Below are positions 26,768 through 35,007 of a stretch of 43,306 nt of DNA, piece after piece. Position numbers and translations under genes: made by a program. This DNA is from Symbiodinium natans. Its lineage: Eukaryota > Sar > Dinophyceae > Suessiales > Symbiodiniaceae. The stretch is from contig CAJNDS010000654.1 of assembly GCA_905221605.1 (NCBI GenBank), positions 55,001-98,306 on the forward strand, written 5' to 3'. Positions within the stretch are counted from its first letter, which is position 1, and each line of letters starts with the position of its first letter. The notes under the pieces were generated by a model that was not told the origin of the DNA, made no database searches, and saw only the letters and a program-made list of their open reading frames with translations.

Positions 26768-26968
26768 CTCAGCCCTAAACCCTAAACCCTAAACCCTAAA
26801 CCCAAAATCCTAAACCCTAAACCCTGAACCCTGAACCCTGAGCCCTACTCCCTCAACCTTAACACTTTCAGCCCAGGGCTTCTGAAGGTTCATGGGTAAG
26901 TCACAAGCGGTATAGGGTTTTAGGGTTTAGGGTTTAGGGTTTAGGGTTTAGGGTTTAGAGTTTCGGGT
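26768..26968. repeat. Inverted telomere-type arrays
   Basis: CCCTAAA/CCCTGAA (26768-26850) faces TTTAGGG (26911-26968). The island between includes TTTCAGCCCAG and ATGGGTAAGT, a good acceptor and donor that would bound a tiny exon of about 24 nt. This is not called. Confidence 0.85.
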
Positions 26969-27149
26969 TTTGGGCAAACGGCAATAGAACCATAAAAAAC
27001 ACCTCCACCGGCAATGGGTATGGGGTTCTGGGTTTGGGGCCTACGGGTAGTGGGTAGTTTGGAGGGTAGGGGTTTGTAAGCTAGAATGGGCTTGGGTCGT
27101 CAGCGAGGTTCCTGTTAGAGTCAACCCCAAACCCCAAACCTCGAATCTT

Positions 27150-27430
27150 AAACCCTGTACCTACCCTAAACCCTAAACCCTAAACCCTAAACCCTAAACC
27201 CTAAACCCTAAACCCTAAACCCCCTCCCCCCACCAAGCAAAAGCAGCAACCCAGGCGCATGCAGGAGTTGCAGCGCCAGCGCACGCAGCAGGCCATGCGC
27301 CGGCAGCGCGAGGACCAGGCGACGGGGTGGAGACCGCGAGCCGCTTGCTTTGGGGTTTAGGTTAGGGTTTCGGGTTTAGGGTTTAGGGTTTAGGGTTTCG
27401 GGTTTAGGGTGTTTGGGGTTGACTAGGGTT
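27150..27430. repeat. Inverted telomere-type arrays around exon 27238-27354
   Basis: CCCTAAA heptamers (27150-27225) and TTTAGGG/TTTCGGG heptamers (27355-27430) flank an exon. Confidence 0.88.
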
Positions 27431-30400
27431 TAGGGTGTTTAGGGTGAAGCCAAGGGTTAAGGGCACACCACTTCGGGTTTGTTGCATTTGGGGTCTTGCC
27501 CCAGGGTTTAGGGCACACCGCATAGGGCTTGGCCTTGTAGGGTTTCGAAAAACCCCCAATCCCTAAACCCTAAAAAAACTGTTTAGGGCTTCGGATCTCG
27601 AACGGCTTCTAAGCTGCTCTAGGTGGGGTCCATAAGTACTCGTGGGTGCGAGCCTTCGGGCCACCAAGGACTTTTTGAGGTAGGGGTTAGCAAGGGCCCT
27701 AAACCCTAAACCATAAACCCTCAACCCGATACAGTTGGGGGGCGGCACTTAAGCCCGACCTCGATGGCGCAAGGTCGTTCGCCCGCCTCCCACAGCTCGG
27801 AGGTCGGTAGCTCTCCTGGGACCAGTACTGGTCCCTCATTAAAGTCATTCCCTAAACCCAAGCATCCAAGCTTCGGCCTTGGAATGGGTGGTTTTGGAGA
27901 AGAGTGATAGGTGGCCCTCCACTATCGGGCCATGGCTGCTCTTCGCATGTCACGAAGCTTGCGAAGCAAGCCTGTATCCCAGCCTTCACCCTAAACCCTC
28001 CCTAAACGGTTATGCTGTTAGAGGATCGGGGCTGAGGTTGTAGGATTTTACGGTTACAGGCTTTGAGGGTGATGGGGGTGCTTTAGGGCTGGAGGCTTAG
28101 AGGGTTCTAGGGTGTCTCCAGCTCGGGGCCAGCAAGGGAGTGTGGGGGTTTTTGGGTTTAGGGTTGTAAGAGAAAACACAGCCATTGCCCATAGGCCCAC
28201 AGTAGAGCTTCACCCTAAACCCTAAACCCTAAACCCTAAACCCTAAACCCTAGTAGTGGCTCCGGGCTCTGAACCCTAAACCCTGAACCTTAAGACAAAC
28301 CTACACCCTAAACCCTAAACCCTCAAAATCCTTAGCCTTAAACCTCATCTGCCCCTAAAACCTTAACCCTTAAACCCTAAACCCTCAATCCTAACCCCGG
28401 AAAGGCTGGTGTGCTGATGAAGGACTTGGAATCGGCAAAGGTCCAGGCTGCGGGGTTTCGGGGTTTCTGAGCGCAGAGCCCAGGAATTGGGGTTCAAGGC
28501 TCCACCTTGAATCTTCAGTTATGTGTCGGTGGGGTGGGGAGGGAGGGCTCCTTCAGGGAGGTAGAGGTTTTTGTGTGTAATTAGGGTGCGGGGCGGGCAG
28601 GCTTTTTCGACTCAAATACGGGTGCGACATGTTAACCGCAGGCCCTTGTTTCGTTGCAAAACTGGTATTTCCTTTGTATTGCAACAGACACATCTCATTG
28701 TTCTTCCACATTGCAATACTACATATTTTCGCGATGCTTCTCACGAAGCCAGCGAATCTTGAGAACTGCTCTGGGTTTGGAGTTTAGGATATAGCTCAAA
28801 ACCTCAACCCTAAAGCCCTAAACACTTGAAAGTCTGAACTCTAAACCCTGAACCCTAAACCCTTGAAATCCCAAACCCTACAGGGCTTGGGATATAGGAT
28901 TTCCATGACCCTAAGCCCTAACCCCTAAGTCTGGCCTCACAAGGCTGCGCCAAGTTCGGAGCCGGTTCAACGCGATGTGCCTCCTGCCTGAAAGGCGAAA
29001 GGAAGTGGGGGCATCCCCTCGACAGAATTTGGAAATTCAAGTCCCTTCGAGTTACACTTGAAATCCCGAAACTCTAAACCTTGAACCCTCAACCCATCAA
29101 CCTAAGCACCTGAGCACTTGAGACCGTCCACCCTGAACATTCCGTTTCGCGCCCAACACTCCTCAATTCAGGAACCCACCTCAAACCACAACCTAGGGGG
29201 ACGTTAAATGAAGTGAAAGTATATGAAGCAGGGTTTATATTACTGTTTTTGGTGAGTGTATATAAGGTTCCTTTTTAATATTGGTGAGTGTATATACCTG
29301 GTGTCCTTTTGGATATACCCTACTTCATATCCCTAAGCCCTTCAATGCGTGCACTGTCGGGTTGCATCCTCGGGTGAGTCAGGGTTTCAAGCGTTTAGGG
29401 GTTGAGGTTATCGGGCTGAGAGAGTGTCGGGTTTGGAGTTTAGGCTTCGAGTTTAACGTTGCAAGGGTTACCCTAAACCCTAAACCCTAAACCCTAAACC
29501 CTAAACCCTAAACCTTAAGGGGATTCATGGTTTAGAGTTTATTGGGTTTAGCGTTCAGGTCTGCAGCTTCCACCAGCGCCGTTCAGGCGCGCCTGACGGG
29601 AAGGTGCTTGTTGAAAATTCCACGTCCCATAGCCCTGAAGGCGACATAGCGCCTTTGGGGTTTAGGGTCTTAGGATTTCGGGTTGAAGGTTCCGGGTTTA
29701 GGGTTTAGGGTGTAGGATCTATACTGTTAAGGCCGAACCTGTCAACCACTGAATCCCTTCACCCAAACCCGTCCCCCAACACGAAACCTGTGCTGAAGGC
29801 AGTGCTGTCCCGCGGTTTGGGAGCGTGGCTTTGTGTTCTTGTAGACCCTCCAGCCCTTGGACCCTAAACCACCCTAAAGCCTCAATCGCTAGGGGGGGTT
29901 AGGAAAATGGGTTTGGGTTTTCAAGGGTGTAGGGTCTATTCGCTTTGGTGTTTTGTGGTTTCGGGTTAGGGTGTTTAATATAGGGGTCGGAGTCGTTACA
30001 TTTTCGACTAATCTTCCCTTAAGGGCCCTGTATAATATTTCTACAGTATCTTCACCCCATTCTAATTGTTCCGACCCCTATAGTAGGTTTGTGAGCCCAA
30101 CGCTGCAGGAAGACGCCACGGCCCGGGAGATCATGAAGCTGCTGGCGGGGCCCTCTGTCTCTTGCGTTTTGAAGGGCTTATTGTGGGCCCTTTGTGAGCC
30201 CAAAAACCCTAAATCCCCTAAACCCTCAACCCTAAAAGTTCCTAAAACCCTAAACTCCTTAGACTCCAACTGCCCTAAAGCCCTTGCCCTAAACCCCAAT
30301 CCCCAAGACCCAAACCCCAAACCCCAAAGCCGAAAGCCTAAAGCCCAAAGCCTAAAGCCTAAAGCCTAAAGCCTAAAGCCTAAAGCCTAAAGCCTAAAGC

Positions 30401-31134
30401 CAGCTTGCTGCCTCAAGAGTGAGGCGTCACAGGGTTTATGGTGTAGGGTATGTAGCGTCAAGCGCACAGCAAGGTAGCAGGCAGGTTGGACCTACCCTGA
30501 ACCTCAAGCCTTGAACCTTACGCCCTAACAAACCCTACCCTTTTCAACCCTGATAAGTCCTAAACCCATTTTTTGAGGCACCCTGAAGCTTAAACCGAAT
30601 GAACCCTCTGCCACCTTACACCCTAAGCCCTGACCAGCAAAAAGAACTCCGAGGCAAAGTAGCTGTCGGAGTAAGCCTGTGCCAAACTCCATGTCCAGAG
30701 TACGAGGAAGCCCGGCGATACCATTCTCTACCCTGTTTGGATTCCAGGTTCCGGCACTCAAGCTGGCCGACCCTCGAATCCCGGAAGCCCTAAATCCCCA
30801 AACCCTGAACCCTACACACCCTAAACCCTAATTGCCCGAAAGCCCTAAACCCCCGAGGTCTTTTGTTCTTTGGGCGTTGGGTTGGGGGCCGCAGCTTCCT
30901 CTGCAAGGCCCAAATCAACGGATCCTGATGCCCGGCGCAGTGCAACCTTTCACTGGACGGGAAATGGCAGAGAGTTTAGGGGGTGTAGGGTTTGGAGTTG
31001 TAGGTATGTAGTATTGAGGGGGTTCATGGTTTTGGGTGTTTGGGGTTATGTATATAGTGGGTGGTCGCCACTCCCGTTCGTTTAGGATAGAAGCATGGCA
31101 AGATGCCTTTCAGCAGAAGGCGCTCTTGTCTTGA
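27238..31134 (+). CDS. 3' exons of the J-domain gene (27238-27354, 28405-28454, 28944-29040, 29577-29659, 30087-30149, 30699-30747, 30895-30973, 31091-31134)
   Basis: These islands join in compatible phases. Exon 27238 reads RRMQELQRQRTQQAMRRQRE, a basic Gln/Arg-rich helix or coiled coil. Next come KDLESAKVQAAG; LRQVRSRFNAMCLLPERRKE; RSGAPDGKVLVENSTSHSPE; FVSPTLQEDATAREIMKLLA; VRGSPAIPFSTLFGFQ; LPLQGPNQRILMPGAVQPFT; and AWQDAFQQKALLS followed by TGA at 31132-31134. Donors GTTTAGGG occur at 27355, 29660 and 30974 and GTTTCGGG at 28455. A charged helix after a J-domain is common in J-proteins, but beyond that no function can be read. Individual exons could be wrong, since short open stretches arise by chance. 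The phase-compatible series makes the set more likely than any single one. Confidence 0.45.
27431..28404 (+). other. Presumed intron
   Basis: Mostly degenerate telomere-type sequence, including a CCCTAAA array at 28211-28252. A minus-strand open frame at 27563-27748 has no motif. No exon is seen. Confidence 0.4.
29221..29330. mobile_element. MITE-like element, family C
   Basis: The left end ATATGAAGCAGGGT and the reverse complement of the right end ATATGAAGTAGGGT match at 13 of 14 positions. The interior has two TTGGTGAGTGTATATA repeats. The element is 110 bp, non-coding and inside a presumed intron. A diverged relative of the interior lies at 10510-10600. Confidence 0.7.
29468..29515 (+). 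repeat. CCCTAAA array
   Basis: Six to seven C-strand heptamers in the intron before exon 29577. Confidence 0.9.
30318..30402 (+). repeat. GCCTAAA variant array
   Basis: About ten heptamers of AGCCTAA type follow CCCCAAA units. The variant is homogeneous over the array, so it expanded locally and was not added by a telomerase of the TTTAGGG type. Confidence 0.9.
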
Positions 31135-31918
31135 GGAGAGACCATGCCAGTTCTCGAGAAAGAGTTGCATGCGGGGAAAAACAGTCCTCTCACAAGGGGC
31201 ATCACAAGGTGGCGGGCGTGAAATCAATGTGGCAACTACTTTAACATTCTCACTAGATGACTGCGAGGCGTGGATTGGGAACTCCTAACTTGAACACCCA
31301 ATACATCGAGGCTATTAACTGCCCATATTGCACTCATCATGTGATGATGCCCCGGCAGTGCAAGGACCAGGTGCATCGCCCTAAACCCTAAAGTATCAAA
31401 ATGCACTCTGCCAACCCTGTCCGCGTTGTAAGTTGACTCTGTGCGTCAGGCGCGCTTTGGCTTTAGCAGCGACATTAAACGCGGCCATGTCATGTTTGAG
31501 GGTTTAGGGTTTACGGCTTGCGGTTTGCGGTGTGTTTCAGCTCTTGCTTGGCGGTTTTGGGGCAGCAACAGCAACTACAAGAGCTCAATACCCTGGGTGG
31601 TCTACAGTCTGCATCTTGCGCGTCGGCGCATGTTGGCACCCGGCCTTTCGACGTTTTGGAGCAGGCCAGTTTGCCTTGAACACACTTTCTGAGTTGCTGA
31701 TTTCATATGCATTGCAGGCCATGTGTCTTTTAATCCTTTTCATTCATTGTGGCTGCGGGTGGGTGCAACACATCTTGCAGTTGTGCGGACGTGCGCACAT
31801 TTCGCAGAGCCGGTCAATCTTTTCCTTTTGCTGTGCAAGCTAACAGGAGGTTCTCACATCTCCAGGTGACCGAGCGTTTCACCGCCCTTTGCCATCTCGC
31901 TGAAACGCAGGCTTCGCC
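31135..31918. other. Intergenic region with a possible trans-splice acceptor
   Basis: No gene is supported; + strand open frames at 31441-31843 have no motif. Telomere-type repeats are almost absent here, unlike the introns to the left. A pyrimidine-rich stretch followed by GCAAG and AACAG (31821-31846) lies 75-100 bp before the next start codon and could be a spliced-leader acceptor. This is inferred from known dinoflagellate trans-splicing; no leader sequence is visible in the genome, as expected. Confidence 0.4.
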
Positions 31919-33326
31919 ATGACCAATGAAAAGGAGGACGTCGTCGAGTGGTGCATGGGACTCTACTTAAAATACGTGGCCGCCAGTTCTGTATTGGTTG
32001 GCATTTTCTCGGTACTCTCATCGGTTTGGGCAACGGTATCGGCTGGAGACTTGCTTGCCCCGATTGCCGCGGCTGTCATCGTCGTGATGATGCCCTCCAC
32101 GGAAAAAGACGGCAACGGCAAGTCGGTCTCAGTCTTCGTGATCTTCACCGCAACAGTACTGGTTCGCAACTTCACTAGCGGACCTTCAGTTCCAGGAGCC
32201 AATTGCTCTGCAGAGCAAAACTCATCCACCCTGGCGGGGCAAGGAGCCCACAACTCTTCTGAGGAAAGTGCTTTCCGGGAGACGGTTCTCAACAAGCTCG
32301 CAAACTTGTCTTCGGCCCTTGTGGAAGGAGTTGCCAGCAACTCTGCAAAGGAGAGTGCTTTCCATGACACAGTTCTTGCCAAACTCGCAAATGTGTCTGC
32401 AGTCCATGTGACCAACAGCTCTGGAGAGGAAAGCGCATTCCATGACGCAGTTCTTGCCCAGCTCGCAAACCTTCGTCCCTTGTGCGACCCGAAGCCAGCA
32501 ACTCTGCGGAGCTCGCAAATCTGTGTTTGACCCTTCGGGAAATAAACCGTGACGAGCACATGAGCTTGCAAGAGCTAGTCCCAAGTGCAGGGGTCATTCT
32601 CCTCGTGGCTCTTCTCGTGGTCTTGCTTGGCTTTGCATCCAAGCAGAGGGGGAGGTCAAGTGGCTTCGCAGGCAGCTACAAGACAACACAGCTGGAAGAG
32701 GCCGCACAAAACCGAAACCAAGACATTTGCCGGATGAGAGCATGGGCTTCACCGTCGTTGATGAGGATTACGAGCCTTCCATCACCAGCTGCACCAGCAC
32801 GAGCACCTCGTGGATTGTTGTGTCCGATTCCTACTGCTTTATGTTGGATGACATCTTCAAGACTCGGAACCACGGCGTGGATCTCTTCATCAAGGGGAGC
32901 GCCCTCATGAAAGGATCCCAGGTCCTGGCCGTGGACGATGAGACAATGCTGACCGTCGTTCAGAAGCCGGAGGTCCGTGAAGCCACGGAGGTCGTCGACT
33001 TGCGTGCCGGGCATGCCATGCTGCGAGTGACACTTGACCATCCCGTTTGCGTGCCAGATGGACATGGCGAGTTCTGCATGACAGATGCCTGCTACATCCC
33101 GGCCGGGGCCTTGAAAGAAGGTGATCTGGTGGTGCTCGAAAGTGGAGAGCCGGCGCCCCTTACAGAGGTATGCAGGAAGCAAGGCGTTTGCGATGTGCTG
33201 AAAATCGTCTTCGACCAGAACATGCCCATCGCAGTCTTCTCTGAGCCGCCCAGCATCTTGAGCAAAGGCTTCAAGAAGAAACTTAATGATACTTGGGAAT
33301 GTTTTTTCATCTTTGAGGAAATATAA
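31919..33326 (+). pseudogene. Membrane protein with Hint-like C-terminus, frame broken twice
   Basis: Three + frames follow each other. Frame 1 (31919-32530) has three hydrophobic segments (residues about 14-40, 44-59, 69-85) and then repeats around EESAFHDTVLAKLANVS, with NSS sites. Aligning the repeat units shows a 4-base deletion near 32470, which moves the product into frame 2. Frame 2 continues the repeat (SNSAELANL), adds a fourth hydrophobic segment (GVILLVALLVVLLGFAS) and changes to frame 3 near 32720. Frame 3 (to 33326) reads SYCFMLDDIF, then MKGSQVLAVDD, LRVTLDHPVCV, ALKEGDLVVL and MPIAVFSEPPSILSKG, an order that resembles the Hint/hedgehog-intein fold found in many dinoflagellate proteins. 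Either this is a decayed gene, or the frame breaks are assembly errors. Introns do not explain the breaks. Confidence 0.5.
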
Positions 33327-33482
33327 TTCCTAAGAAACAGCCAAAAAATGAAATTTTGCTAGGGTTCCAAAGTCAGTATAGGAAACCCGTCCGCCGCGGC
33401 GGCATGTGCTCCCGCAGCCGGCCAGCCGGGGATGGGCAAAACAGCATTCCCAACACCGCCGGCAGGCTCAGCGACTGAGGGC

Positions 33483-33606
33483 TACTTGGAGCTTCAGGGT
33501 ACTTATGACCCCAATTAAAACTGCACTTATAAGCCCCCTAAGTCCCCTAAGTAGGTTAAAAGTATACTTCTACTGGGGTTGATAAGTACCCATGAACCTC
33601 CAAGTA
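33483..33606 (+). mobile_element. MITE-like element, family B, copy 2, flanked by TA
   Basis: Inverted ends CTTGGAG-TTCA-GGGTACTTAT pair over about 28 bases with the right end, and TA flanks both sides (33483-33484 and 33605-33606), as in Tc1/mariner-related elements. It is 124 bp with no coding capacity. A near full-length copy lies at 8553-8659 and a partial one at 25575-25631. Confidence 0.8.
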
Positions 33607-35007
33607 CGGTCCAACACCTGAGAGCGCTCCTTTACTTCATATGCTCCCTGTATAGCATTTTTGTTCTGAGACAGCTGCTCGCGTGGAATTATGTTTCAAG
33701 CCATCCGCCTAGTGCACAGCTTGAGCAAGGCCTCAGCTAGTGCCTGCGTCTTCCCCGATGTTAGGGGCGCTGGCGCCCAGAGCACGCTCCTGTGCAGTGC
33801 CTGTGTCCACAGCACCTTCTCATCTCACATGCGCAGCTCTCCCTCAGTGAAAGACATGCTCCGAGGCTTTGGGCGTGAGCCCTTTGGATCCAAGAGCTTG
33901 AATCGAAGTCTTTGCTGCGGTATCAGTACTTAATTCCTGCACTTCTAGGTTACAAATACGTGCATATGAAGAGAGCCGTTTGTCATTGCAGCATTACTTG
34001 TAAGACCGGGGCTTCGAAACCCGACAGCCCTAAACCTTAGAGGCCGCAGAGGAACAAAGGGTGGCAACAACCGAAGTATTACTAGTAGAGTACTTGCAAG
34101 GACTGAGAGTTCTTATTGCCATGAACTGGAGGCTGCAAACATGAGGGTTAATTTGGGATTGCTATTTGTGCGTCTTGACACGCACGGCGAAGAGCAGAAC
34201 ATGGCTCTTAAAGGAAACGCGCAAAGCAATGCGAAGTAGGGGTTGGTGGTATAGACTCCATCATCTTACTACAAGTGGACCCTCTGCACATGTCAACACC
34301 AAGCACGCACCGTCCTAAGCCCTGCCTTGCAGTTCTGGATCTTCGACCGCTGCAGCTTGAGGCATCGTCCGCTCGGCCTTGAATGCACAGCTGATGTTTT
34401 TTTGCCACCGTTGGAGGTTTGGTTTGCTAGAAGTCCGGTTGCGTGGCACTCATCTGTGACTGGGGTATGCCCTTGGATTTTTTTGTTTTTGCCTCATTGG
34501 GTTCAAGAGGAGCATGTTCAGGAATATGTGTTCCGAGGCTTTGCGGGGCCAACCTGGGTAGTATCCCGCCGCTGGTTGGCGATCTTCACTTCATGCAGAC
34601 CTAGACATCTGTTTCGATTTCGTGTAGGCGCTTCGCTGTGGGAGACATGGGAGACGATGTGAGAGCCAAGCCGAAAACCTCATCGAGGGACACCGAAGGC
34701 ATCGAAAGAAAGTTGCATCTGCTTCCGAATCAACGTCCCCACTCAGCCCCTCCACAAGCCTCAGGCCATGTGCCAGAGCTGGAGCAGGAATGTTCAGACC
34801 GGCCACGAGCGACTTGGTAGCTTTATGAATTGCAGAACTCATGTTGGAATGTCTTGCATGAGCCACATGCGGCAAGAACTTCTTCACGGGTGCCGTGACT
34901 AGTGGCTTCCACAAGCCCAGCGCCACATGCTCTTCATACCCGGACCGGGCTCTGGAGATTCTTGGCTCGTCAGGTGGCCGCAATAGTTGCTGACCTTGCC
35001 TGTGGCC
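33607..35007. other. Intergenic region before the SOD-repeat gene
   Basis: No gene could be supported. Open frames at 33691-33933 and 34327-34662 lack motifs. A long minus-strand frame (34591-35850) covers the start of the next gene and is its antisense shadow. GGCTCGTCAG at 34964-34973 is a possible trans-splice acceptor 34 bp before the start codon. Confidence 0.45.
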
